NCBI RefSeq assembly: GCF_029767755.1
Contig: NZ_JARUQS010000001.1
Location: 1,593,112-1,657,111, forward strand
Direction of reading: 5' to 3'
DNA from: Thiomicrorhabdus sp. zzn3
Lineage (GTDB): Bacteria > Pseudomonadota > Gammaproteobacteria > Thiomicrospirales > Thiomicrospiraceae
DNA length: 64,000 bases
The stretch's first letter is position 1. Every line of letters starts with the position of its first letter. Both the position numbers and the translations under genes were made by a program. Below the pieces are notes generated by a model. The model saw nothing but the letters and a program-made list of their open reading frames with translations. It did no database searches and was not told the DNA's origin. Shown here piece by piece: positions 1 through 9,806 of this stretch.

Positions 1-1
1 C

Positions 2-2224
2 CAGAATATGGCCTACCTGGTCTCGTTAAGCAAAGACGATCAAATCGCAGCAGTCAACCGCCGCTTTGAAACCTTTGCCGTTGTTTTGACTCTTTTCATG
101 CTTCTCGGCTGGCTGATCATCTGGCGTTTAATGCACTCTCATCGCCGGCAACGTGAACAGCACAGCTATTTACAGAGCATTACCCACACGATCAACGAAG
201 GGTTAATCGTTCTTGATGCTCAATGCCGCATCACCATGTTGAATGCGGCCGCTGAAAAACTGCTTGGTTACCCTGAAGAGGCATTGCTGGGGAAAGTGCT
301 GTTTGAACACTTCGTCAATCAAGACGAAAATCAACAACCACCGGAAACTTTGATTAAAAATGCCACATTTCAGGGCTTGTCATATCAGGGTGAGCTGGAC
401 ATTTATAATAAAGATCAGCAACCATTTACCGCTTCCGTTTCCAGTCAACCGCTCTATATAGACGGCAAACTTAAAGGCGCGGTCATCAGCTTCTACGACA
501 TCACAGCAGAAAAGCAGCAACAAGAAGCGCTGCGCATTGCCGCTACCGCCTTTGAGACTCAAGAAGGAATCATGATCACCGATCCGAACGGCACCATCCT
601 TCGAGTTAATAAAGCGTTCACGGTTCTCACCGGATACGCATCTGAAGATGTCGTAGGACAGACACCCAGCCTGTTGAACTCCGGCAGACAAGATCAGGCT
701 TTCTACCAAAAAATGTGGAATAGTCTGGTCAAAGACCATTTTTGGCAAGGTGAAATTTGGAACAAACGCAAAGACGGCCAAGTGTATCTGGAGTGGCTCA
801 CCATTACCGCCGTAGTTGACGATCGAGGCAACATCACCCAGTTTGTCGCCAACTTCTCCGACGTCACCGAACGCCATCAAGCTCGTGAAGAGATTCAGAA
901 ACTGGCGTTCTACGACCCTCTTACTAAGCTCCCGAATCGACGCCTGCTGATCGACCGTCTGGAGCACGCGATTCTGTACACTCAAAGAACGCATCAGTGT
1001 GGTGCACTCTTCTTTATCGATCTCGACAATTTTAAAACCCTGAACGATACCAAAGGACACCTGGTAGGAGACTTGCTGCTCAAAGAAGTGGCCAAACGTC
1101 TGATACTCGCGGTGCGCGACGTGGATACCGTGTCACGTATTGGCGGCGATGAATTCGTTATTCTGTTGGAAAACTTAGGCGATAACCCTAGCATCGCCGC
1201 GCAACATGCCGAACATTTGGCACTGAAAATTTTAGAGCTGTTCAACCAACCCTTTATGTTGGAAAACGAGCAGTTCCATACCAGCCCGAGCATCGGGGTC
1301 GAGGTGATTCACTGTCAACACACCAACTCCGATGAACTGTTGACGCATGCGGACTTGGCGATGTATCAGGCGAAAAAACACGGCCGAAATACAATTCGTT
1401 TCTTTGATCCGCAAATGCAGATCAACGTCGAACGTATCGCCAGCCTCCAAAACGATCTCCGCGAAGCGCTGGAACACGAGCAGTTTGAACTTTATTATCA
1501 ACCTCAGGTCAATCAGCATGCCGAAGTGGTCTATGCGGAAGCGCTCATCCGTTGGAATCACCCTGAACGCGGCTTTGTATCGCCGGCGGAATTCATTCCG
1601 ATTTCCGAAGAGTCCGGCCAGATCATTTACATTGGCGATTGGGTTCTGAAAAAAGCCTGTGAAACGCTGGTTCGTTGGCAACAAGACCCATTGCTGCACC
1701 ACATCAAGCTCGCGGTGAATGTCAGTGCCAAACAGTTTGCACACCGCGATTTCGTGTCTAATGTCAAAAACGCCCTTCAGACCAGCGGGGCACGCCCCGA
1801 CTTCCTAAAACTGGAACTCACTGAATCGGTGGTGGTCAAGGAAGTGGAAAAAACCATTGAAACCATGAATGCCTTGCGCGATATCGGCGTACGTTTCTCG
1901 ATGGATGATTTCGGTACCGGCCACTCCTCGCTCTCTTACCTGAAACGACTGCCACTGTCACAACTGAAAATCGATCAGTCGTTCATCCGAGACCTGACCG
2001 TGGATTCGGACGATGCCACCATCGTTAAAACCATTATCGCCATGTCCAATACCCTGAAATTGGAGGTCATCGCCGAAGGCGTGGAAACGATTGAGCAGCG
2101 CGAATTCCTCAAAGAAAACCAGTGTTACATCTATCAGGGCTATCTCTTCAGTCGCCCACTGCCGATAGACGGCTTTGAAAATCTGGTAAAAACCGCACAA
2201 GACATTAACCTGATTGACTTTTAA
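2..2224 (+). CDS. PAS-PAS-GGDEF-EAL c-di-GMP enzyme, 5' end outside window
   Basis: This is a membrane-bound bifunctional c-di-GMP turnover protein. The frame is open from base 2, and an ATG at 8 follows in frame. The residues before the membrane helix look like the tail of a periplasmic sensor domain, so the true start probably lies upstream. Numbering from the ATG, a transmembrane helix sits at about 22-42, two PAS domains at about 55-160 and 170-290, GGDEF at about 300-465 and EAL at about 475-735. The active-site GGDEF is intact and is preceded by an RxxD inhibitory site (RDVD). The EAL domain keeps EALIRWNHP, DDFGTG and AEGVET, so both activities look possible. The gene ends convergently with the helicase/nuclease pair, with a 26-bp palindrome between them. 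Confidence 0.93.
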   Translation, partial: QNMAYLVSLSKDDQIAAVNRRFETFAVVLTLFMLLGWLIIWRLMHSHRRQREQHSYLQSITHTINEGLIVLDAQCRITMLNAAAEKLLGYPEEALLGKVLFEHFVNQDENQQPPETLIKNATFQGLSYQGELDIYNKDQQPFTASVSSQPLYIDGKLKGAVISFYDITAEKQQQEALRIAATAFETQEGIMITDPNGTILRVNKAFTVLTGYASEDVVGQTPSLLNSGRQDQAFYQKMWNSLVKDHFWQGEIWNKRKDGQVYLEWLTITAVVDDRGNITQFVANFSDVTERHQAREEIQKLAFYDPLTKLPNRRLLIDRLEHAILYTQRTHQCGALFFIDLDNFKTLNDTKGHLVGDLLLKEVAKRLILAVRDVDTVSRIGGDEFVILLENLGDNPSIAAQHAEHLALKILELFNQPFMLENEQFHTSPSIGVEVIHCQHTNSDELLTHADLAMYQAKKHGRNTIRFFDPQMQINVERIASLQNDLREALEHEQFELYYQPQVNQHAEVVYAEALIRWNHPERGFVSPAEFIPISEESGQIIYIGDWVLKKACETLVRWQQDPLLHHIKLAVNVSAKQFAHRDFVSNVKNALQTSGARPDFLKLELTESVVVKEVEKTIETMNALRDIGVRFSMDDFGTGHSSLSYLKRLPLSQLKIDQSFIRDLTVDSDDATIVKTIIAMSNTLKLEVIAEGVETIEQREFLKENQCYIYQGYLFSRPLPIDGFENLVKTAQDINLIDF

Positions 2225-2234
2225 GCCGCACCTA

Positions 2235-2260
2235 CAAACTGAACAGGCCTGTTCAGTTTG
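2235..2260. repeat. Perfect 26-bp palindrome carrying the CAGGCCTG repeat
   Basis: The centre GAACAGGCCTGTTC is extended by CAAACT on the left and AGTTTG on the right, giving a perfect 26-bp inverted repeat. It lies in the 53-bp gap between the converging EAL gene and the helicase gene and could form a hairpin on either transcript. It is the best copy in the window of the dispersed repeat described in the findings. Confidence 0.9.
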
Positions 2261-2277
2261 AGCGCCCGTCAGAATGG

Positions 2278-5200
2278 CTAATTGAGCTCCACCCAGCGAT
2301 CCATATCGGTAAAATACAGTACCCATTTCTGGGCACGGCTCCGGCCCGCGGCACGGTCTATTTCGGCAAGCAGCTTTCCATAGCGCTCCAGTTGTGGACG
2401 ATAGACCTCAACCTGTTTCTCGACAAACGCATCCACCTTCTCTGCGGCATCGCTGGCCAAGTGACTGGTTTTGTAATCGACAATCCAGCGCACCTCTCCC
2501 TCATCCACAAAGGTGCGGTCCACAATGTGGTTGGCCACCCCATCGTCTTCCAGCGACGTCAATGGATATTCGCACTGAGCTTCACGGTGTTTCTGATCCA
2601 AAGCCCATACCAGCTTCGCGTTGCCGCGTGCGTGCGTCAGGGAACGCAGTACCCGTTCAATCGCCTGTTCCAATAAGGTGCCTTCCACCCCCTGATTACG
2701 CAGCCAGTAACGATAAAAAGGCAACTGTTCACGCACCTCTGGCCAACTTTCCAGACTCGCCCACTGCTCCAACACCAGGTGCACCAGATTCCCCACCGAC
2801 GTATTCAATAACGCCTGTTCTGGCGAACTCTCATAGAACGCAGCGTCCGGTGCACTGGCGCTCAATGCAACCGGCTTGGAAGCCGTCGGTGTCTCGTCCG
2901 GTTTTTGCACGGCCGCGCTATGCCGCTCGGAGGCAAACGTCAACTGATCCAATAAATAAGCGCGTTGCAATGGCAAACGCCGGATTTTGGGCGCAAACTC
3001 AAACGCCTCGATCGCTTCATCCACTTCGTCATAGTCGGCCGCCAACTTCACAAAGTCGTTTTGCACGCAGGGCCAAAGCGCTTCCAGCAGGCTGCCTGAA
3101 TTGGGCAGAGGACGCGGACTTTCCTCCCTGTCGGAAATGCGGTAACGCACCTCGCCAAACAGATGCAGCTGACGCTTGGCCCGGGTGGCGGCCACATAGA
3201 GCAGGCGACCCAACTCATAATCCTGCTTTTCCTGCTCAAAGCGTCTCAGCAGGCCTGTCAGCAAAGAGTCTCCCTGCCCCTTCTGGTCGAGCGGCGCCAT
3301 CACCAGCCATTCGCGCATAGTTTGTGCGTCAGTTTTCACTTCTGTTTGCGGCCCAAGAAACGACATCCATGACAGCAGCTGCTTGTCGTCGGAACGCGGC
3401 TTGCGCCCCAAGCCCGGCAAAATGACCGTATCGAATTCCAGCCCTTTGGATTTGTGCATCGTCATCAATTCAATACGCTGGCTTTCCTGGGCAGCATCGG
3501 GGCTGGCGTAAAGATTGGCAATCATCTCTTCCAGACGTTGAGCGTCCACCACTTCACCATCCAAGCCGGCAAGGGTTTCCCAGAACACGGTGACATTATC
3601 CAAAGCCGTCTGGTTTTCTACGCTATGCGCACCGTCAAGTTGCAACCAGCATTCACGTACCAGCAGCGAAAACGGCATACTGCCCAGACGCTGCAATGCG
3701 GTGTGCAAAACAGGCAAGGCAAATGCCAGCCGTTGACGAGCCCTTTCGCTCAGGCTCTCCGGCCACTGTTTCGGCTGAATCTGTTGCCAGGCGGGGGTCG
3801 AAAAATGTTCGCCCAGCAGCGCATGCAGGTCCGGCAGATTCAAGCCGACCAGCGGCGAACGCAATAACGCAATCCACGCCGGACGGTCCGCCAAATGCAG
3901 TAAAGCGCGGCTTAAGGCCAAGACATCCTGAATCTCCTGACGCTCCGCCAAGCCTTCCAGCTCCACCGCACGGAATCCGATCTCCTGCTGTTTCAGCAAG
4001 CTCGCGATCGTCATCAGACTGGAACGCGTGCGCCCCAGTACGGCGATTTTGGCCGCCGAGTCCAACTCGCGCAAACGCTGTTTGATCAACTGCACCACGT
4101 CCACCGCTTCACTTTCCGCAGTTTGGTTGAGTTGCCAATGGGTAAACACCGCCGGTGTGTCATCTTCGGAGGACGCCAAAGAGTCGCTGTAACACACCGC
4201 CCCGCTGGCGATCCGGTTCTGTTTTGGAAAGACCTGTTTGAATTGGCGATTGACCCAATCGATCACTGCCCGGCTGGAACGGAAGTTCACCTGCAGGTTC
4301 AACGGCGTCAGCTGTACATCACCGATGCGTCCCTGCCAGGCATCCAAAAAGTTGCCTACTTCCGCTTCGCGGAAACGATAGATGGACTGCATCGGATCCC
4401 CGACGATAAACAGGGTACGGGCATCTCCAGGCTGCCAACCGGCTACCAGTTTGCGAATCAAGGCATACTGTTCACGACTGGTGTCCTGAAACTCGTCCAC
4501 CAACAGATGTTCGATGCGATAATCTAGATGTTGCGCCAGTTCGGTCGGTTCTTCTTCACGGCCGAGCGCCTGCGAGGCCGCTTGGGCAATTTCGATAAAA
4601 TCCGCTTCTCCGCCATGACGAAACGCCACCTTGAGGTAAGCCGCCGCCATTTTCAACAGATGAATCAATGATTGCAGACTCTGCCACTGCTCGTCACTGT
4701 AATGTGGTTCGGGCAGGCCTTTGAGCACCGCCAGACTCAGACGAACTTGCTCGGCATCAGGTGCATCGCGCAGTCCGGCCAAGGCATTGACAAAGCGCTC
4801 CTTGTTCTCTTTGGCTGCTCCTTTTCCGGCAGGAAAACCGTTATTTTTGGTGACCGATTTACGAATCTGATCCTGGCCGGTTAACAGCCAGTCCGCCAGA
4901 CTGCGCCAGGCGGCGAGCGAGTCAATACCATTGCCCAGTTCACCAGCGCACAGGGGTTGCAGGTTCTCGGCGCCATTGGCGCGCGCATAATCGGCCAACT
5001 CGGCGGCTTCAGTCAATAAAGCGCGCACCGCACTCAAATGCGCCAATTGGCTTTGCATCTCCTGCTCGACTACCAATTGCAACGCCCATTCCAGCTCGTC
5101 GCGCGCGGCCTCGTCCTGAACGGATAACAAATTCTGCATCCACTGATCGCGCTTGCCGAGCATACTTACAATCAACGCCTCGGCGCGTTGATAGCGGCCG

Positions 5201-5853
5201 TTGACCAGACGCAGCAGGTCGGCCATTGCCGCCTGACAACTGTCGTCTTTGAGCGCCATGCGCGCCGCCTGCTGGTAATAGCGTGTCGCTTGGTCGGTGA
5301 CGCGCGGCTGCGCCCCCATTTTAGAGAGCAGCGGCATCTGTCCAACCAAAAAGCCGTTAATACCGTCGATGGTTTTAATGCGCAGTCGGTTAGGGTTTTG
5401 CAAAAGTGACCAGGCCTGTTCGGAATCGCGCTGCAACGCCTTCTGCGCCAGCTTCCAAGTATTACGCTCAAACAGCGAGGCGTCCGCGGATGGTGCGGAC
5501 TGCAAGCCGGTTTTCAAAGCCCCCAAAATCCGTTCGCGCATCTCCGCTGCCGCTTTTTTGGTAAAGGTCATGGCAACAATTTTTTCCGGTTGGTTCACCT
5601 GTGATAACAAGGCGAGAAACCGTTGCGTCAATAGCGCGGTTTTACCCGAACCGGCCGGTGCCTGCACAATGTAGGAAGAAAATGGATTGACCGCTTCAAA
5701 ACGCTGCGCACCATCCGCCAACTGCACATCCACTTCCAAGCCAAACAACGTCTGCAAATCGGGCACGCCGGTTGAATATTCACATTCGTTCACCGGGTCA
5801 TCCACAGCGCCAAACAGACCGGCTTGCATACCTAGCCTACCTTGCGTACTCAT
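2278..5853 (-). CDS. AddA-like UvrD/Rep helicase-nuclease
   Basis: This 1191-residue protein is a superfamily 1 DNA helicase with a C-terminal PD-(D/E)XK nuclease, as in AddA, and is expected to act in double-strand break end processing. Visible motifs include Walker A APAGSGKT (65-72), MTFTKKAAAEM, the Walker B region VDEFQDTS (about 451), GDPMQSIYRF, HKSKGLEFD and YVAATRAKR. The nuclease has IVDYKTS near 1127. The ATG at 5853 overlaps the stop of the upstream partner gene as ATGA, and GGAGGA lies 9 bases upstream, so this start is well supported, although Met9 is an in-frame alternative. It is the second gene of a two-gene operon. Confidence 0.9.
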   Translation of the reverse strand: MSTQGRLGMQAGLFGAVDDPVNECEYSTGVPDLQTLFGLEVDVQLADGAQRFEAVNPFSSYIVQAPAGSGKTALLTQRFLALLSQVNQPEKIVAMTFTKKAAAEMRERILGALKTGLQSAPSADASLFERNTWKLAQKALQRDSEQAWSLLQNPNRLRIKTIDGINGFLVGQMPLLSKMGAQPRVTDQATRYYQQAARMALKDDSCQAAMADLLRLVNGRYQRAEALIVSMLGKRDQWMQNLLSVQDEAARDELEWALQLVVEQEMQSQLAHLSAVRALLTEAAELADYARANGAENLQPLCAGELGNGIDSLAAWRSLADWLLTGQDQIRKSVTKNNGFPAGKGAAKENKERFVNALAGLRDAPDAEQVRLSLAVLKGLPEPHYSDEQWQSLQSLIHLLKMAAAYLKVAFRHGGEADFIEIAQAASQALGREEEPTELAQHLDYRIEHLLVDEFQDTSREQYALIRKLVAGWQPGDARTLFIVGDPMQSIYRFREAEVGNFLDAWQGRIGDVQLTPLNLQVNFRSSRAVIDWVNRQFKQVFPKQNRIASGAVCYSDSLASSEDDTPAVFTHWQLNQTAESEAVDVVQLIKQRLRELDSAAKIAVLGRTRSSLMTIASLLKQQEIGFRAVELEGLAERQEIQDVLALSRALLHLADRPAWIALLRSPLVGLNLPDLHALLGEHFSTPAWQQIQPKQWPESLSERARQRLAFALPVLHTALQRLGSMPFSLLVRECWLQLDGAHSVENQTALDNVTVFWETLAGLDGEVVDAQRLEEMIANLYASPDAAQESQRIELMTMHKSKGLEFDTVILPGLGRKPRSDDKQLLSWMSFLGPQTEVKTDAQTMREWLVMAPLDQKGQGDSLLTGLLRRFEQEKQDYELGRLLYVAATRAKRQLHLFGEVRYRISDREESPRPLPNSGSLLEALWPCVQNDFVKLAADYDEVDEAIEAFEFAPKIRRLPLQRAYLLDQLTFASERHSAAVQKPDETPTASKPVALSASAPDAAFYESSPEQALLNTSVGNLVHLVLEQWASLESWPEVREQLPFYRYWLRNQGVEGTLLEQAIERVLRSLTHARGNAKLVWALDQKHREAQCEYPLTSLEDDGVANHIVDRTFVDEGEVRWIVDYKTSHLASDAAEKVDAFVEKQVEVYRPQLERYGKLLAEIDRAAGRSRAQKWVLYFTDMDRWVELN

Positions 5854-8633
5854 CCGCCATTCTCCTCCGATGTGATCCCGATTTCCGCCATCTGCGCCTC
5901 CACTTCCGGCAGACGCAGCGCCAACTTCCCGGCGGCATAAGCCACATCCGCTGGTTTATCAAAGCGCATATCCGCCTCCCCCCTCTGGATGCTCTGGGCC
6001 AGTTGCAACACCTCATCGCGCAGGGCCTGCAAAAAATCGTTCCATGCCACCTGATGAAATGGCCCCTCTTTTTCCGCCAGCTTGGCAAACACGGTGATGG
6101 AACGTGTCGAACAAAGCACCTCCTCCTCTTCGACTAACGCATTGAGCTTAACGCCGTCGTCGGTGTGCAGCAAACCGTAGCCAATGCCCGCCACCGGCTC
6201 GGACACGGCATGCAGATACACCGCTAACTGCGGCGCCTTCAGCGGCGTTTTCAGCAAATTATTGATACTGGCCCGCCCGGTTTTGTAATCCAAAATAACC
6301 GTTTGCCCCGCCACCGAATCAATGCGGTCAATAATCAGCTTGAATTCAATCCCGGCCAGCGTCACCAGCTGTTCCTGCTCGGTCTTTGCCACGGAGAAAC
6401 TTGGACGATTTTTCTCGACCTCGAGCCACTGCCACAACAGCTGAAAAATGCGGGCCTGTTCAAGTTGCAGATAGTGTTCGTTAAACTGGCTTTGCAACGC
6501 TTCAAAACCCGCTTCAATCTGGCTGTTTAAAGCCTGCTTGAGTTCGGTCTCGTCCATGGCCAACAAACGGCTCTGTGTCTTGGTTTCCTCCCAGAAATGC
6601 TGCAGAATCTCGTGAATTAGCGTTCCCTGATTGGTACTCGGCAAGCCCTCTTCCACAGTTTGCAGCTCCTGACGGGCGCCGAGCCGGTAATCGATAAAGG
6701 CCATCAGCGGGCACTGGCTTTGTGCCTGCAAAATCCCGGTTCCTCCCGGTGCGCGCGTACCGGCGGGAATTTCAGGCCCTCGATTATCCAGCTCCCAAAG
6801 ACTCTCGCTGTGCTGGAGGTAGTGCCACTGCGCCAAACTTTGATACGCATGAGCATGGTAAGACTGCGCCCCATCCAGCGGCGCAGATTCCAGCAACGGG
6901 CTTGGCAAGAGTTCGGCCTCGCCTTGATGACGCGCAAAACTCCACACCTGAAGCGGTGCCGTCCAATGCAGACGCTGCATCACCTGACGCGCGTATTCCA
7001 GTTCGCGCTGGGCGTCACAACGCGGCAGACGCTGCTGCCGCTGCAATTCCAGTGGCAAAAACGGATTGGGGTCCGGCATTCGCGGCCAAGCCTCGTCGGT
7101 CAGCCCCAGTACCCATAGCGCATCAAACTGTTGGCCACCCGCCTCAAGAAATCCCATGATTTGGATTGGCTGCACGCCGCGGCTTTGTGACTGATGAACG
7201 GTTTCACCAATGTAACGCTGTAAGGCATTCAGCCATTGTGAAATCTGCTGTTTTTTATGCGGTGCGCTAAGATGGGCAAAATCGGCCAAGCGCTGCTGAA
7301 AGGTTTGCTGCTGCTGGTACTCATCACTGTTCAATTCACGCGCACTGCACCAGCCCAGCGCCTGCAGACAGGATTGCGCCAAATCAACAAATTCGGGCAG
7401 TGTGAGCGACTCTGATGCCCTAGCGCCAAGCGACCTCTGCCACTTCTGCAGACGCTCCAACAAACTTTGCGGCAACAGCCTACAGGCCTGTTCGGATGCT
7501 ATCAATGAAGGCCACTGAAAACTGGCCCACTGCAGACGCCGTAGTCCGGCGTCTGCCCGTTGGCGTCGCCATAAGGACGCAACGCTATAAGGCGAAATCA
7601 ACCACTGACTCCAATCCGCATAGCTGAGCGTCCGTCTGGGCTGCAGGAAGATCTGCAACGTCAGCAGCGCATTTTGCACCAAGGCTTGCTGCGCCAAGGA
7701 GTCCCCGAGCGAGAAGTTATACAGCCGATTCATTGCGCTCTGCTGCAGGTTAAGCGGCTGTTGCCGTGCAATCGCTAACTGCTCGTCCAGCGCAAGAGTG
7801 AGAGCTGTTTTACACTCGCTGACATTCGGCGCCACCACGCCGATTTTGATCGCGTGTACCGGCTTTTTCTCCTGCAATTGCAGCCACTGCTGGACACACC
7901 AGTAAGCCACCTGCTGAGCCTCGTCCAACGGGTCTTTTGCATCATAACGATAGAGTTGCGGCGCAGCCTCCCCCGGTTTGTTTGCCTCTGACTGCTCTCG
8001 CGCTTGAAGTTCATTAACCAGAATCACTTCGGTGCCGCGCGCTTCGACCGCACGCTGCCAACGCTGCATGGCGGGGGTCATTTCATCAAACCCATGCAGT
8101 TGAAAACGTTGCGGCAACTCACCCTTACCCATCTCCAGCCAGGCTAACCTCTGTTGCTGGCGACCCACACTGTCTTGCCAGCCTTGCACCTGTAAACGTT
8201 GCTGATAGCGCTGCATCGCTGAGAAAAACAGTTGCGTTTCGTCGCTGGGATAAAAGGCAGACTGCGCCTGTTCCCGCTGCTCATCACTCAGCCACTCCAT
8301 CCATAACGCCCAGGCCTGGTCAAGCTGCTTGGCGGTGGCGGGCAGATTCAGCAGCGATAAAGGCTCGCCGTTTTCGTCAAGGCGCTGTGCGCTCTCCTCT
8401 TCCAATACCTGCTCCCACAACCATTGCGCCTCAAACGCAGACAGCAATTTGGCTTGCAGCGCTTCCAGCGGCAGTTCGCCACGCAACAGCAATGCTTCTT
8501 CCCACTGTTGCCACCACTGTGGCAGCGTCATAATTGACGGGGTTTCAATGACCTGACACGCTTGATCGGCCAACGCCTGCTGCTTCAAGGTCTGGGTTAG
8601 TCGGCTATTGGAAGTAAGGTGAATAACGGACAT
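5850..8633 (-). CDS. AddB-like PD-(D/E)XK nuclease, probable DNA repair protein
   Basis: This 927-residue protein resembles the family annotated as probable DNA repair protein with a PD-(D/E)XK nuclease domain, the usual partner of the AddA-like helicase encoded directly after it. No Walker A motif is seen near its N-terminus, which resembles an inactivated helicase fold. The C-terminal nuclease shows GTLIHEILQHF near 672 and ILDYKTG near 781. AddB proteins normally carry four cysteines for an iron-sulfur cluster. Here one cysteine (SQCPLMAF) precedes the nuclease core and no CxxCxxC-like group follows it. The stop overlaps the next start by 4 bases, implying translational coupling. Confidence 0.85.
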   Translation of the reverse strand: MSVIHLTSNSRLTQTLKQQALADQACQVIETPSIMTLPQWWQQWEEALLLRGELPLEALQAKLLSAFEAQWLWEQVLEEESAQRLDENGEPLSLLNLPATAKQLDQAWALWMEWLSDEQREQAQSAFYPSDETQLFFSAMQRYQQRLQVQGWQDSVGRQQQRLAWLEMGKGELPQRFQLHGFDEMTPAMQRWQRAVEARGTEVILVNELQAREQSEANKPGEAAPQLYRYDAKDPLDEAQQVAYWCVQQWLQLQEKKPVHAIKIGVVAPNVSECKTALTLALDEQLAIARQQPLNLQQSAMNRLYNFSLGDSLAQQALVQNALLTLQIFLQPRRTLSYADWSQWLISPYSVASLWRRQRADAGLRRLQWASFQWPSLIASEQACRLLPQSLLERLQKWQRSLGARASESLTLPEFVDLAQSCLQALGWCSARELNSDEYQQQQTFQQRLADFAHLSAPHKKQQISQWLNALQRYIGETVHQSQSRGVQPIQIMGFLEAGGQQFDALWVLGLTDEAWPRMPDPNPFLPLELQRQQRLPRCDAQRELEYARQVMQRLHWTAPLQVWSFARHQGEAELLPSPLLESAPLDGAQSYHAHAYQSLAQWHYLQHSESLWELDNRGPEIPAGTRAPGGTGILQAQSQCPLMAFIDYRLGARQELQTVEEGLPSTNQGTLIHEILQHFWEETKTQSRLLAMDETELKQALNSQIEAGFEALQSQFNEHYLQLEQARIFQLLWQWLEVEKNRPSFSVAKTEQEQLVTLAGIEFKLIIDRIDSVAGQTVILDYKTGRASINNLLKTPLKAPQLAVYLHAVSEPVAGIGYGLLHTDDGVKLNALVEEEEVLCSTRSITVFAKLAEKEGPFHQVAWNDFLQALRDEVLQLAQSIQRGEADMRFDKPADVAYAAGKLALRLPEVEAQMAEIGITSEENGG

Positions 8634-8819
8634 AAGCTCTCACATTAATCGCCCTGGTTGAAATGACGAACAAGGACGTAAAAATCAAAAACGGACAATG
8701 ACGCAAAGGGGCAAATGCTCTCTCCGAACCACGGACTACCTTAGCAAAATTCCATAGTCTGCGGGCGTCAAATTGAAGGTTTAAACGCATCCTCTGGTTG
8801 AGTGAAAATCCGCTCATCG

Positions 8820-9698
8820 CTACGACGTCTGCAAAAACCCGATCAGTTCGGGACCTTGTTGGCGCAGCCAGCGTTTGGCCTGTTGGGTTTGAGGATAATG
8901 ATGGGCCACCAACGCCCAGAAATGGGCGGAATGGTTGGCGTGAACCCGGTGACACAGTTCGTGCACAATCACATAATCGATCACCCAGGCAGGCGCTTGC
9001 AGCAAGCGCCAGTTAAATTGAATACGACCGTCCGGGTAACAACTCCCCCAGCGTGACTTATAGCCTTTGACGGTGATCGAGGCGTAATCGACGCCGATGC
9101 GTTGCGCCCACACCAACACCTCGCTCTCAAAATAATGCCGCGCCTGCTCACTAAACCACTCCTGCAACACTCGCTGCCGAACGGGCTGCATGCTCTGCGC
9201 TTCAAGCGTCCCCTCCGGAGACAACATCGTTTCATCCAGGGTAAATCTGAGCAGGCCTGATGATTCGCTATCGGCCGAGTCCGTCCGGTTATCATCGCTC
9301 CCTTCTCCTTGCAGCAGCCGATCCTGGTTTACGAGCTCCGCCATAAACCGGTCGCCCGTTTGCCAAAGCAAGCGATAGGTTTGCCCCTGAAAACGCACCG
9401 CTTCTCCACTCAGGGCATAGAATGGTGACACCGGCGTCAACGAGAGAGTTTCCAATTTGCGGCCAATCCACGAGGCATGTTGATCCAATACTTTTTGCAG
9501 GGCGCGTTCGGAGAGGTGACGCGGTACATGCAGTTCCACGCCCTGCGCTTTGGGCTTGAGACCGATCGACTTTTTGCGTGACGTACGCACCACCGGCAAC
9601 CACTGTTCACCGACCTGGTAATGGCGGATTCCTTCAGCCGAAGCGCTCTTCTCTATTCTGCGTGGCACCTGGCGTCTCCAACGAAACATTTTTTTCAT
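8820..9698 (-). CDS. YgjP-type (DUF45) zinc metallopeptidase
   Basis: This is a predicted cytoplasmic zinc metallopeptidase of the YgjP/SprT-like family, 292 residues. The signature VHELCHRVHANH near residue 246 gives the HExxH zinc site with a third histidine shortly after it, and KGYKSRWGSC just before is also typical of the family. There is no signal peptide. Two starts are close together: ATG at 9698 and ATG at 9689. The second has a better-placed AAGGG purine tract and would shorten the protein by three residues. The gene is divergent from the pseudouridine synthase gene, with about 110 bases between them. The substrate is not deducible. Confidence 0.85.
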   Translation of the reverse strand: MKKMFRWRRQVPRRIEKSASAEGIRHYQVGEQWLPVVRTSRKKSIGLKPKAQGVELHVPRHLSERALQKVLDQHASWIGRKLETLSLTPVSPFYALSGEAVRFQGQTYRLLWQTGDRFMAELVNQDRLLQGEGSDDNRTDSADSESSGLLRFTLDETMLSPEGTLEAQSMQPVRQRVLQEWFSEQARHYFESEVLVWAQRIGVDYASITVKGYKSRWGSCYPDGRIQFNWRLLQAPAWVIDYVIVHELCHRVHANHSAHFWALVAHHYPQTQQAKRWLRQQGPELIGFLQTS

Positions 9699-9806
9699 CC
9701 CTTATTGCGTGATTCCCATTTTAAAGCAGATGGCGATTTGTTTCTAAGCGTGAGTCGCTTAAAATGGATCTATTGTTTCCTATTCTTTTATTTATGCCCA
9801 CTCACC

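Noticed and set aside
2235..2260. The palindrome as a LexA (SOS) box
   Set aside because: It has CTG and CAG ends but 12 bases between them instead of 10, and copies occur in coding sequence throughout the window.
2394..3320. Plus-strand open frame of 308 codons within the AddA-like gene
   Set aside because: Antisense to a nuclease gene with clear motifs; translation is rich in proline and arginine, typical of a shadow frame.
9621..9806. N-terminal extension of the pseudouridine synthase from 9621
   Set aside because: It overlaps the divergent peptidase start, reads like noncoding sequence, and family members start near the ATG at 9807.
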